Shown piece after piece: positions 33,901 to 46,300 of a stretch of DNA of 64,000 nt. Position numbers and translations under genes: made by a program. The stretch is taken from contig CM041200.1 of assembly GCA_023078555.1 (NCBI GenBank), positions 9,137,528-9,201,527 on the forward strand, in the 5' to 3' direction. Numbering within the stretch: the stretch's first letter is position 1; each line of letters starts with the position of its first letter. Under the pieces are notes generated by a model, which saw only the letters and a program-made list of their open reading frames with translations, was not told where the DNA came from and made no database searches. This stretch comes from Ulva prolifera. Taxonomy: Eukaryota; Chlorophyta; Ulvophyceae; Ulvales; Ulvaceae.

Positions 33901-36900
33901 TGGGAATGCGACGCTGATGGGGGCATCAGAGTGTTTGCAAGGTTTGAGTGTGCGCGGACATGTGCTGGCATGTGGGCGTGCCGCTGTCGCACTGTGTGCC
34001 GATCCTGTGGTGCCAGGGACACTGCGTTGAATGGTGCAGCCGTTTCACATTCGGCAGACAGAGACGCACATGGCAGTGCACTGGACCCGTTCATGGCGCT
34101 CGCTGCAGGCCTCATGTGCACGCTCGCCGACTTGACACAAATTTTTTTTTTAAAGCACGTGACGCCAGCAGCAGCCGTTGTCCCTCCAATCTGGCACACT
34201 TGCGCAAGCCCAGCTGTGACCTGCCTCAGATCTCTAGAGGCGCGTAGCTGCAGTGAGGCTGCCGGGTCCGCACCGTCCAGGGCCTGTCATGATGCAGGGC
34301 TCGGGTCGCGTAGCCTCGACAGGCCGTGTTGGCATCTCCACTAACACTGCCTTAGTCAGTTTTGCTGAAGGGCCATCTCCTGCTGGCAGCATGAGAAGTA
34401 CTGCAGCGACCCACAAAACATGAATCCGGCTAGCAAATTTTGGATGCTTCGTGGAACAATGACATGGCGAGAGTCCATTATGAGAGTGCATGTGTGCCTG
34501 CTGATCAGACCACAGTGCACTCAAGCGATTCCTGTGCAGTACAATCAACCAGAAGGAGTGTGTGGCTCGAGGGTGCACCATTCATGCCGCTAGAAGAGGA
34601 GGCTTGTTTGCGGAGATGCCAGCGATCGCTGACAAGTACCCCTACGCCGTCAACTGCTGCGTCGATACCTCGAAAAGTGGCAATCCACATGAACATGGTG
34701 ACGGCAAGAAGAAGCTATTCATGTTCTCACAGTCTGGCGGTGAAGCTTCGTTCATGACGCCGGCTCAACCAACCCCATGTTTTTTGCCAAAGTGGTGCTC
34801 TCCCATGCGAGGGCGCCTGCAGATTGTCAGCGACCCAACCCGCTCGGATCCTCAGGTGACGCCCCATCTGGGACAAGGTCTCAATAGCACTGCTGTACAT
34901 GCTTGAGTGGTAAGGTAGGTCTATCAATGCGATCTGGCACCAAGCACCACTGGCAGCATGGACGCCACAACGCAGCCATTTGAGACACACAGCCACCGCC
35001 AAAAACATGGAGCAAGGCATAGTTGTTGTTCTCCGTTGTTGCATTCGAGCCTCTTCTTGAGGCCTACCAAAGCATGGGCTGATGTTAGACTGGCATGGGA
35101 TTGGCAAGCTGCCTGCAATTTACTGTGCGCTGCTGGCTTACCGTACTTCAGCACCTGTCCTCCGATGTGGCCGATAGCATGGTCACATTGCGAATCGAGT
35201 GTCTTCACTGTCACTCAGGTGTCAGTGAACAAGCGCCAGCGACAAAGCGGTATCGGGTGGCGTGCTTGACATGGTTCGGCGTCCCCTGCAGGAGGCCCAG
35301 ACCATCGTGCAAGTGGAGCCAGCAGAAGCACACCGAGGCTATTGGTGCACCTGGAATACATCTTTCTTCATGGACGACAGCGGAATCATCTCGGTCCAGG
35401 CAAAGACTTGCGGAACTGTGCGCCCTCCTGAACATGTTATCTGATGCGCTCGAGCCTGACCAGACACATGTACACAGGAGCAGGTTGCTATTCGATAATA
35501 ATTCACGCAGTCATGGTGCCGCAATGGCTCTTTCTGCTGCCGGTGCCGCTTCATAGCCAATGACTATTAAGCCAATGATTGCTTCACTGCCATTGTGGGC
35601 TGGTGGGTCAGAGCAAGCAAATGGCCTAGGCCATTCGCGATTCGATTGCCAATCCTATCAGCGGGTGATGGCGACACGTCCTCCACGTGTGAGACCCTGA
35701 CCGACACATTGTGTTGCTGGGTCAGGGCAATGGTCCAGATCTGGAGGGGCGCGCGAGTATCCATTCATGTGAATTCCTTGGATTATCTGTGCCAAGTTTG
35801 ATGCTGTCAACAGCCGTTCGGTGCACAAGCATGTCTCAATCTTGCCGAGTTCGCCCGAGACACGGAAACCCAGGCATTTGTTTTACTGTGGCAACTCCGA
35901 TGCAGTTGGGATGGAGCCAGGCAGCAAGAATCCGGTACATCCCAGAGGTGCCACAGCATGTCGCTGCCAAGTGGCTTAGCGAGGAGAGAGCACTGGAAGA
36001 GAAGGACTCGGCACAGATCAGGAACGAGAGAAATCGCAATGAGCTGGAGAGGCACACGCTGCAGCTTCGCAAGTCGACACGTCCCAGCGGCATCTATGGG
36101 CAGGTGATGACAGGCGATGAGAGGGCGGGAATTGGTCAGCGCCTTGCTGCAGCCGAGGCTATGCTTGCTACTGATGATGCAACACCACAGGTATGCCGCT
36201 CTCGAAACCCATCGCAAGACAAGTCCGCCAGGTTCTGCTGACGCCAAGATGAGAGGGGCAGTCATGCAGGAGTGCGTCGACAGTCTTGAAGCATTGCAGC
36301 AGATAGCGAGTGACTTGCAAAAGCGCGCTGTGCAATCTGAAAGGGCCTTGGTTGCTGCAAGTTACGGTCAAGACGGGTCGCACCGCGCAAATTATCCCCC
36401 AAGCAGATCTGCCACCAACGGTCGCAACTACTATCGCCATGTAGTCCCTGGTGGAGGGGCCCCAGCCACTGGCAGCGGCGAACCTCAGTTGAAGAAAACG
36501 AGCATAGCCAATGCACCCAGCCCAGATGAGATGCAGCACATCGTGTCGCAGATTGCAGATGGTTGTGCCTTACTTAATGACTGCGATTTGGCGTTGCTGT
36601 GTGAGTGCCCCAGTGGCCCTGCAATTGCAACGAGGCTCCGTGAGGTGCTTGAAACTCTAACAGAGATAGCTGAACTCAAAGCAAACCTTGTGACTAAAAA
36701 CAACCTGGGGCATAGCAGGACCAAATCCAGGGAAGCGCCAGCAATGCCTGGCCCGGCAGCAGCCACGGGACATGATCATGATGACGAAGCAAATCTGATC
36801 GCCAACGACCAGTATGGGGCTATAGGACCTGCGCCACCAGCAGTGTCTAATGCGTCCGGACAACTTGCAGCGAAGTCGGCAGTTGAAAAAAATGGCCATG

Positions 36901-37178
36901 CAGACCTGATCGTTGGTGAAAGCCAAGGGGAAGCGGGACCAGTACTCAGAGAACAGCCTGCAAAGTCTGTAAAGGCAGCTGCGACCTCGCGGGATGCCCG
37001 CGACAGCAAAGTCACCCTTGGTAAAAGCCAGCACCAGGGTGAAGAAGGAGCGGCGTTCAGAGCAGAGCAGACTGACCCGGCGGCAGAAATCTCGGGAGAT
37101 AGTCAAGATGAACAGATGACGTGCACCAGTCATATCGTTGCATTGTCGAGACAAGCTAGTGCTCAAGTTCGGGACTAG
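30951..37178 (+). CDS. Hsp110/Grp170-class Hsp70-superfamily protein with repeat-bearing C terminus
   Basis: Clear exons: 30951-31565, 32470-32732, 33598-33801, 34540-34855, about 35906-36190 and 36270-37178; the first four join in phase. Hsp110 signatures: MVYVGIEIGNATSCVAL with RKETPTVV, VLVDVGHSATQV replacing the Hsp70 GGGT box, then VVAHAWDDAVGGRDLD, VERVGGASRTPAIV and ECVARGCTIHAA. Exon 5 matches the alpha-helical region (EERALEEKD, SGIYGQVMTGDERAGIG). Exons for the rest of the beta domain (34856-35905) are unresolved; 35154-35217 is a candidate. The last exon adds about 300 residues with four ~36-residue repeats. Hsp110 proteins act as exchange factors and holdases for Hsp70. Start 30951 is preferred over an in-frame ATG at 30912 because the family begins just before VGI-x-IG. 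Confidence 0.8.
32936..33067. repeat. Perfect 132-bp palindrome in an Hsp110 intron
   Basis: Two 66-bp arms (32936-33001 and 33002-33067) are exact reverse complements with no spacer; the centre is GAGCATGCATGCTC. The arms include GGCACGTACCGCCGCGATGG and its complement. It lies in the intron 32733-33597 and would form a cruciform or strong RNA hairpin. Confidence 0.97.
33066..33094. repeat. 11-bp hairpin abutting the large palindrome
   Basis: CTAACTGATGG (33066-33076) pairs with CCATCAGTTAG (33084-33094) around a 7-nt loop. It overlaps the last two bases of the 132-bp palindrome. Confidence 0.9.
33532..33560. repeat. 14-bp hairpin near the 3' end of the same intron
   Basis: GCTGCTACGAATCA (33532-33545) faces TGATTCGTAGCAGC (33547-33560) with a single base between. 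It ends 37 bp before the exon-3 acceptor of the Hsp110-like gene, so on the RNA it overlaps the branch-point zone. Confidence 0.92.
36681..37110 (+). repeat. Four degenerate ~36-residue coding repeats in the Hsp110 tail
   Basis: Units begin near 36681 (ANLVTKNNLG), 36789 (ANLIANDQYG), 36900 (ADLIVGESQG) and 37005 (SKVTLGKSQHQG), with spacing 108, 111 and 105 nt. All continue into a Pro/Ala- or Ala-rich acidic stretch. Predicted to be disordered; not part of the conserved Hsp110 fold. Confidence 0.65.
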
Positions 37179-40100
37179 GTACTCCCTGAACATGCTTTGT
37201 CGCAGATGCATCGCACATTGCTGGGCATCGGCTTTGGCAGGGAAAATAGGAGCCATGCCAGAGGCTAGGAACATGCAGGATGTGAGCTACACGCTGCTTT
37301 GCTGCTGTTTGTATATAGTGCGGGGTAATGCCTCTGATGCCGCCTGGTTGAGCCAATTTGCAAGCTGAGCGTGCTGAGGCGCAGGTGGCCATCCATGCAC
37401 ATAGAGCCGCCTCTCTGACGGCCTTGGCGCCAGTCCAGTGGTGTAATGCCACTGCATATGTCACGAGCTTGTGCATAAACACAGTAGGTGGTCTTCGTCG
37501 CATAGTCTATGCAATGTGATTGAAGATTAGGTGCAGTTGAGATTGGGCTATGTTGAGTCAGATCATGTACATATTCATCGAAAGTCTTGTGCCGGGGAAA
37601 ACTCTGGAATCTCAGTCTGGGCCTGCGCTATGACGTACTAGCCTTGCTTTAAATCGCTTTGTCAACACTGAATGTGGAAATTTAAAGCCGGCTGTGCGGA
37701 AGCACTGTGGCTAGGTGACACATGCGGATGCCCCTGCCCTCATCACAACAAAGCTGCAAGTGTTTGTGACAGCGTTGCAGATCTGTGACACTGCAGCAAG
37801 ATCCCCACAACTGTCATGAATGCTTGGCATGTATTCTGGGGGTACTAGGGATCATGCGGGCAAGCAGCATGCCGTTGCCTTGATCATTTCATTCACCCAA
37901 TTGACAGAGATTGTCAACTGTGATGCCTCAAGAACAAGACTAGACATCAACATTGGTGTGCTCAATCTTTTGTCGTAGCCACGCACATTACGCTGTTATC
38001 ATGAGACTGGCATACGCTACGCTGAGTACACTTCTAGACTTCGTGCAGGCGATCGTAAAGCGCCAAGTGCAGCTCTAATGTAATGCTTCAACAACAGAAT
38101 TGCTGCAGTGAGGCCATTTTGAGAGTACGATTCTGCTGCTCTTCATTTGGTGCCGTACATGTACTGAAGACACCATGTTGAGGATCCATCCATCTCTACC
38201 AGAACAGTGCAGCAACACGGGCCATACCTACGTAGGTATACCATCCTCTGACCGTGTATAGGCACCACGCGAGGAGGCTCCAGTCGTCACAATTGTTTAA
38301 AGGTCAAGCCTTCTTGCCCTATAGCAATGTGGTTAGGTTGCTCCGCTGTGAGAGGATCTTTTCATATGTCAGAGTGATCAGATGCCGCGACCATGGAGGC
38401 CCATCATGGCCTGCAGGCCCATCACGGCCATTGCTGCCGTGTGGGTTTGGCTGCGTCACAGGGCAAGCAACAGTCACGCCCCTGAACAGCGGGGTCGCCT
38501 CACCCACGTTCTGGGTAGCAGTAACACAGTCCTTCCTGCACACCGTTCAGTGATTCAAATCCGCAGAAAGCGGCCGTTCATGTACGAGGAAGCAGTTCGC
38601 AGCAGTCATACACTTCCGGTGCCATTTCCTTTGACAGGCAGCTGTTGAAAACGTGAAGCTCACCATGTGGACTCCATTGTGGACTCCAGAGGTCTGACAG
38701 GCCGAGTGCATTTGTAAGTACATACGTTGTACGGCAGCCTTCACCCATTGCCTTCACCCACCGCCATGGACTCAACAGCAGTCCATATGTTGGACACCCA
38801 ACAGCAGTCCATGTTGGACACCCAAGTGGCCTGGCCAGCATGGACACTCTCTTAGATATTCAGTAATGCGATGTCATGCTGGACCCTGGTCTCATCGGTT
38901 CAGAGGGCCGGGCGAGACCACCGAGGCGTCGAAGTATTCTGGAGTCGAACATGTGCTCCAGGGCTTGGCCAAGCTTGGTGAGGCATGGCTCAGCTCCCTC
39001 GGTCCTTTTGACTGCACTTTTGCACAGGTGTTACGTCAGCATGTCTCCAGTTTGTGAAAATAGGAGCAACATCCCGACGATTCAGTTTCACGTACCAGGT
39101 GTAGCATATTCTGGCAAAGTTTTGCAAAGGACTGGCTAAAAGCGTCCGACAGCTGCGTACAAAACCGTTGTGTCTGACCAACAACAAGTCATCCATTTTA
39201 CCAGTAGTTTGTGTGACGTGCTGAGGGCAGAAAAGCGGCATGCAAGTCTGCTCGAGTGTCCGGCAACTTGCCTCGGCGATGCCGATAAACACGGTGATGT
39301 CCCTGACGCTGTATCTCAAGAGATAATGACATTACCGTCAGCCGTCCATCTCTACGCTGCGGACGTCCATGCTTCGAAGCACGCGTAACGCGGCATCGAT
39401 CAAAGAAGCGAAAACGATTTCTGACAACACTACAAGGATGGTGGGTAGGCGATGCTGTACATTATCAGTGACCCATTTCCGGCTGAACAGTAGACAAACA
39501 GTGTCCAGATGTGTATGAACTGTATGGCGATCGACGCAGGAGTGGCCGAGTGCTGTACACCTAACGTGCTGTCTGACAGGGATGTGAAGGGTAGTGTTGC
39601 ACGGCCGACGCGCTGCGATTGTAGAGAATGTACACTTCTGTGCGACGAGTGCGCGAGCTGTCCATGCAATCGTGTGAAATGTTCACGAGTACCTAGGTGA
39701 TGTGCACCTCGGCCTGCATCATGCAGTGCACGTGAACCGGCAAGATGCGCTCGTCGTGAACATTCCTCGCGTGGCGTGTTCACGTCCTTAAAAATCGGCA
39801 CATTACTGACACTGTTTCACCAATGATGTACTCGTCAGGCGTAAGCTACGAGTGCTGTTATACCACGATGATGTACAGTTGGTGCACACGACATACGATG
39901 GCAGATACCCGGTCATGTGGCCTGTGTATAGACTGCATCTGCGTTACATCATCTCCTATTGTCCGGGAAATAGTTATTGTCGATACTATCATGCCCATCT
40001 GGCCCTTGTGTCCGTGCCGTCGCACTGGAAATTGCTGAAATACCGAAGCAGCCACAGGTAGGCTGTACACGTAGCAGCTACCGCTGGCCAACGCCGGCTG

Positions 40101-40300
40101 AGCCATGGCTCAGGCGGTGCAGTTGGCGTCAATAAAGATAATAAGGAAAAATGCCGCCATTCGTGCACCATCACCCTCTGCCTCGTGATCCCAGCAACCA
40201 GTGCTGGAGTGTACCTTCTCCTTTGCAGTATCTCCCGGAAACAGGTAAAGGCCCCGCCAGCTCGGCAGCACACTTCAATTATCCCATTGAGTCACTATAG
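37179..40300. other. No intact gene recognised; holds the second copy of the 22-24 kb block
   Basis: Short blocks matching 22.2-23.9 kb occur in the same order at 37.7-38.9 kb, some coding-like on the minus strand (38578-38847, ending MAPEVYDCC). Near 38640-38830 there are small direct repeats of GGACTCCA and GTTGGACACCCAA. Nothing else was recognised up to 40.3 kb. Confidence 0.4.
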
Positions 40301-42909
40301 CTAGATGTTCTGGTGCTCCTCACAGTAGGCCATCCTTTGCTCCATTAGTTCCATCTTGGTTTCCTGCAGCTCCGCCACACGGCTTATTATCCCCTATAAT
40401 CATTTTGATCTGAAGAACACATTGCAAACGTAGGCTGAGCCACACCTTCAGTTTCCCGACTGTGTCCTGTGCGGTCCGCATTTTGGGCTTGACATTGTTG
40501 CGCTTGCCAGCACAGCCCTGCTTGCATTCTTCAATCACTGCTTCTTGCTCGTCGATCTTGCTCTGAATTGATGTCAGTTCCTTGGCCAGGCGAGCCATTT
40601 CACTCTTCAGGAATTCCTTACGGTCAACGACGGGGTGGCTTGTGGAGCTGATCTGCAGCTGTGCAGGCTGAGTATGGGTTGGACAAGCTGTGTGCGGTGC
40701 AGATAACTGAGTATTAGGCAATGCTGAGTTGGTGCATACATGCACATAGCAGTCTAGTGGAGATCTGACCGCACCTGGCCATCAGGGGAAGGAAGTGTCC
40801 CATCTCCATTTGCCTCCTTGTCGCTCAAAGGTAGGCCCATCAGGTCTACATCGTCGATGCCTATCATCGCCAACATATCATCCACAGCTGCACTGTCAGC
40901 GGCCACGGATGGCACCACTAATGCGTTGTGTGTCTGGTCTTTCTCCGCTGCCTGGGTCGGCAACTGTGCACAGAACATTGCAGGGGAGACATACGGGGTC
41001 TGATGTCCATGACCAGTGACTTGCATGACCTGCTATTAGCAGACACAATCAGTTCTTGAACGGGGCAGGCAGTACAATCGTACCGCCCATGACATGCTGG
41101 CACCCCGTGCCTGTGCAGGTATTAGAAGTCGAGAGCATGTTACCTCTGAAACGGCGCTGTGACCCCCCTCGCCGTGAGTGCCCACATCAAACTCGGAGGC
41201 CAATTTGCTAGGAGGGCGCCATTCCGTAGATGCACCGACGCCAGCAACCGGGTCGGGTTCTGGTCTCTTCCTGCCGACCTCAGGAGGTGGTAAGTATCTC
41301 AGGTTGGCCGTCTCTGGGGTCAATCCCATGTATCTCAGCCTCTCTGGTATGTTCCTCTCCGTGGCGATACATCTCTTGTTGCCGTGCATGACCTGAACAT
41401 GTACGAGCTATCAGATATTGGGCTGCCAACAACTGCGAGCAGCATCTATCAGTCTCAATTTGGCTGCTAGTACACAGACTTCGATGATGCCATTTGCACA
41501 AGCGATTGCCTGCACTTGACACCATCGTACCTGCTTCAGGTTGCCAGCTACACCCGGGGGAAGCTGCAGGGGGATGGCTCGGGCGATGGGGTCAGGTTCA
41601 AGATGATCTTTCTCTGGTGTCTGACCTGTTCTCTCGAGGTTGGACACATTGCTATCCTTAGCAGTGATCTCCCATTTGGGCTCGAACTTGTACTTAGGTT
41701 CATCAGGCTGCCACGGAGGATAGTGGCCGTCATCAAAGGCCCACTCCAGCCTTGTCTTCTGTACATGGCCAGCCACTGCGGCTGTACCACCATCGTGCCT
41801 GACCTGTAACGCACGCATCCCATCAATATCAGCACATGACCCATTCGCACAATCCAATTGAACAGGCTCTAGAGCACGTGCCAGCTTTCTGTCAAACTGC
41901 ATGGAAAGTTCCATTAAGGATTTCCCTGGTCCTTTTGCCTCGTGTGTTGCCGCGGGATTAGCTCGCAGTGCTGCTGCGAATTTGCGGATGTTGACATTGT
42001 TATTGCCCATGCGTCCGTTGACCGCAGTCCTGCACAGTGCATTGTGTTGAACCATCCGGAGGAAGCAGGTTCCGGTCACAGTGAGGGCAACAGTACCTGC
42101 TACCAACAAGCTTTGTATACCCCATCATCATCTGTTCCCACGCCTGTGTCAGATTATGAATTTTGCGTCCGGCCTCCTTCTCTTTGTCTGTCTCCCCATT
42201 CTCCATTGCCTATGTCAGTATAGCAGACAACTTAGCACATGCACTTCCTATATAGGATATATCGACCACATGCACTTGCAATCGGGGTGGGTGTGCGCAC
42301 CTCTTTTGCAAACTCTACCATTCCTTCAACGGGCGTCACCTGAAGCCAGCAGCCGTCTGGCGTAATCGTGTCGTCAAGTACCTTTTTCGCCTTGGCGCTC
42401 TTGTTATACCCCTCGGGTAGTGCTTTCAATGTCTCCCGGATCTTCGCGCACATGAAGATACCACCCTTCAGTTTAGCAACTTTGGAGTCCACGTTCCTTG
42501 CAGTCGTACCGTCGCTGACGCATGACCGACTGCCGCCATGATCGAACGTGCTCGTTGCAGCCGGAGGTGGCCCCGTCAAACTCGAAACCGCCCAGACCTT
42601 GCCAGGCAGCTCTGGCGTTACGGGTGCGGCTCCCTCGGGTAATGCTACAGTGTCACACAACAACTCCAATAAATCAGCGCCTGTGTAAATGGCTCCGGTC
42701 GCGCCTGTAGACTTTGATCCCGTGGGCGTCACTCTGAACTTGTGCCGTTTCCATTCGGACCCATCGGTGTCGTGGGATACAGTGATGCCACAATTAACTA
42801 GCAACGTGAGCATGAACGAATTTTGATCGCGCGGTTTGGTATGACACTTGCTGAAAACCTGCTGCGATTTGCCGTCAACATTGTTGCATTTCAAAAGCAC
42901 ATTTGCCAT
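40301..42909 (-). CDS. Unknown seven-exon gene with C-terminal coiled coil, divergent from the transposase
   Basis: Exons 42909-42301, 42209-42097, 42029-41531, 41392-41144, 41029-40775, 40658-40446 and 40393-40301 all have GT..AG borders and consistent phase, giving about 619 residues and a TAG stop. No known domain recognised. Exon 1 has paired cysteines and lysines; exon 5 is acidic (DDMLAMIGIDDVDLMG, possibly an activation- or interaction-type patch); exons 6-7 form an amphipathic helix (LKSEMARLAKELTSIQSK, then RVAELQETKMELMEQRMA) that should dimerise. Its start is 372 bp from that of the zinc-finger/Tnp2 gene. Plant and algal CACTA elements often carry a second DNA-binding protein beside the transposase; such a role fits but is not shown. 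Confidence 0.6.
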
Positions 42910-43311
42910 GATACCTACGCCGATGAAAAGTTTCCTTGAACTGGGTTGTGGGACAGTGAGCGGTGGCAGTTGATCGGTGGTAATGTGTACCTGCGGGATC
43001 AGTGAACGTAGCTGACGGTTCGAATGCGGGACCGTGTTTGTGGCGACTAGTGACTGAAGCCTCTAGTCGCCACGACCAGCTTTGATGAAGTTGCTGGACT
43101 GTGGGCCAAAGATGCAAGGCGAGTGCTCTGTCGTGCGAATCACGGATCGGGTGAGAGAGATGATATTATAATTAGCCTCTTGGTGATTGGAAGCGTTTGA
43201 TATGGAGCACAGTGGAGCCAGTATAATTGCGTTTTACGATTAATCGCCGCTCACACCACCTGCATCCGCAACCGTTCAAGTATGCAGGCCCATCACGTAG
43301 CGACGGAGCCC
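42910..43311. promoter_or_regulatory. Divergent intergenic region of the putative CACTA element
   Basis: About 400 bp between opposite start codons at 42909 and 43312 (or 43282, in frame). A GTGGCGACTAG/CTAGTCGCCAC dyad lies near 43041-43071. No TATA box stands out. Confidence 0.4.
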
Positions 43312-46300
43312 ATGGCGAAACGTGTTAGGAGGACAAAGGCTGACATGGAGCTCAGTCTTGCGCAGAAAGGTATTTACAGTGACCCTGACGCAAATGGTGC
43401 TGAGAGGTACAGATGCAAGCACTGTCACACTCCTTTCGCGCCCTCTAGCAGAGCTCATGCAACGCGGCACGAGTGCCCAGCTGCCCCGGGTGTGGCCTAG
43501 CATACTGACACCGACGTAGGCGGTCCATTTGCCGGCTGCGACACGAGGCTGCCCTTGGGGGCATCTCTGCAAGACGAGCCTGCTGCTGCAGCTGGCTCCG
43601 GCTCACCAGAGGCATACACGTACAGCATGCCAGAATGCACGGAAGATTGGGCGCTAGGCACTGAGGCAGATGCACCTGTGTATTACACAGCTGAAGAGGC
43701 CGATTTAATCGCTATGGCAAGGGCGACTGCCTTCAATGCTGCCTATGAGGTGTGACACCCCGATCCCGCAGCTGAGTGGCACAAGTCCATGCGAGAGCAG
43801 TACATCAGAGAGGCACCTCTCTAACACCGGTGCATATGCATGACCGAGTGGGCATGGACGCATGTCGCTACGACTGTGTTGTTGCAGGAGTTGATCAGAG
43901 ATGATGACTGGAGAGCCCGAGGCGGACTAGAGGACCTGGATGAGGAAGACGAGGATGACATCGCCCCTCGGCCAGATGGCGATCGTGGCCCACTACCGGG
44001 TCAAGTGCTCGCTGAGGCCGCAGCCGAACAGGGTGTGTATGCACCTAGGCCCATCGGTGTCCATCTGGCTCCGGCGCAACGGCGGTTGCTGGAAGTCCAT
44101 GCTGCACAACAGGGTTGTCGACCGCCTAAAAAGGGGACCGGAGCATGGTTGTGTGCCCACCGAGGGGATCCCATCACACCGGGGCACGCCGTCACCGTTG
44201 TGCAGGCCTGTTACTGGTTGGCGACGATGAAGAACGATCACAGGGTCACAGACACAGTTATTGATCAGTACTGTGCGATGATGCACCACCTGATCCTGCC
44301 GCCTGACAATTTGTACCCAGCATCATATCACATGGTGAAGGCGGTATTGGACGTGGAATCAAGTACCACATGTACTAAGCACATATGTGACAAGTGTTGG
44401 ACTGTGTTTCCACCACTTGATCCGGCTCAGTATCCCGGGAACGCAGATGCAGTGTGTGCTGCTGAAGGATGTGGCAACCGGCGTTTTGACGTTTCTGAAA
44501 CTGGTGGGGTGTTCCCCAAGCGGAATATTTACTACTTTGATGTACGGGCAACGGTACTGGACCTTCTGGATCCAGTATTGGAAGACCTCGATGCATACCG
44601 TGAGCAGCGAAAACAGGCCTACCAAGACCCTGCATCTTTTTTGAGCAGCCCCGCCGGACAGCACGTGGACGCCGCTATAGGCCACAAGCTCAGCAACCCC
44701 TCCGTTGAGGAGAATGAAATTGTGATTCCGTTTTCAGTGGGTACGGTGCACCTGACCTGGCCAGTAATACGGCATGTAGCTATAGTTGCAATTGATGTCT
44801 AGCTCTAGCAAAAGTGTGACAATGCCACCGGTTCCTGCAGGGGGGGATGGTGTCCAGATCTACACCAACAAAGTGTACGGTACGTTGGCTTGTGGGCTGA
44901 AGTTGACTGATGCACCAGAGGGTTTGCAAGCCAAGAATATAACATGGTCCCCGGTGTGCATCGTCCAAGGACCAACAGAGCCTGGGTCTTACCATGATGT
45001 CATGGCCCCCATCATAGAATTCTTTGAAAAACATGATCCAGGTGTGGTGTTGCTGTACATGCCTACTGACTTCAACGACATTCCACTCCTGTTGATCAGT
45101 CTCTCACACTGAATCAACCTACAGGCCGACCAGGTTCCACACCTCTCCTGGTCGATGTTGGCGGGCCACAGCTGCTGAAAGTGTGGCCGGTTCTTGTGTG
45201 TGCACAGGGAGACATCCCGTTCATGACCAAGTTAACAGGCGGCTTGCATCATACCGGGCCGAATGCCTGCTTTGCGTGTGCGATGTCGGGGGCCCACAAC
45301 CACGAAGCCAACACTGTCCGGTACGTTGCTGTGTAGACTGGAAGGCGGATATTCCAGATCCAGGCGCGTGCCGGGGCTACACTTGAAACCCCACCTGGTG
45401 TATCTGCAGATACAGCTGCCGTATGTATGCAGGTGGCTGGGGTTTGATGCTGGAATGGTACAGAGGGTCCCATGTTATGCCGCAGCCGGCCAGTGTGCAC
45501 CAATGGCAGGTCAGACGTTGCATCCACATGAATTGGCTGCTGTTGACAACTCTGGGGACCATCCTCGCGTACCACTAGGTTACCTCCAGAAGGATGATGG
45601 GCGTTACCTTGCGAGGACTGCCTTCACTGATCCCATCGATGTCGCCTCAAGTACCTGGCTGACAGACAATGTGCTGAAGCTAAGCGACCTTGAAATCAAG
45701 ATGCGCGGTAGAAAGGCAAAACTCTATCAAGACCAGGTGCTGCACCCATCACTGGAAGCAGTCGAAAAGAAGGATCAGACCCAGCGGGAGGACTGGGCCA
45801 ACCAGATGCAGAAGGAGCTCGGAGCTCGTAAAGAACCGATGTTCCAGAGCCTCTCGTACGTGAAGTATGACTCTTGCTGTCCGGACTGTCTTACAGAATC
45901 TGTACCTGTTTCCTGCAAGGTCGTGCAGTATACTGACTGCTTAATCTTAAGTGTGCAGCCCGTGTCATTTCTTTCGATACGGGATTGCGCACATCTTCTT
46001 GCTGGGCATCCTCAAGGATTTCTGGCGCATGTGGCTGAGGCAGGTGTCTTCTGGAGGACATGTTCTCCCGACTTACATCCGGCAACACATCTCAAAAAAG
46101 GGATCTGAAATTCTGGTGACAGAGTTGTTTGGCAAGCCGTACACCGACTTGATTCGGTGGGTCTCCAGCCAACTCTGTCGGGGTCTCGACATGCAGCTTC
46201 TGTGCAGCAATCGTTGCTGTTGCACAGCGTGCCCCACAGTGTGTCAATGAACTCTACTGCTTGCTGCTGGTGCAGGTACAGAGGACTGTGGATGATGGAG

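Noticed and set aside
40293..40304. CACTATAGCTAG as the left end of the CACTA element
   Set aside because: It overlaps the stop codon of the minus-strand gene, leaving no 3' UTR, and no matching inverted end was found on the right.
42031..42091. Zinc-finger-like CPHC..CTVQDC in the minus-strand unknown gene
   Set aside because: It falls in a 67-bp stretch that reads as an intron (GTACTG..GTGCAG); only its removal keeps the phase of the next exon, and reading through gives a stop.
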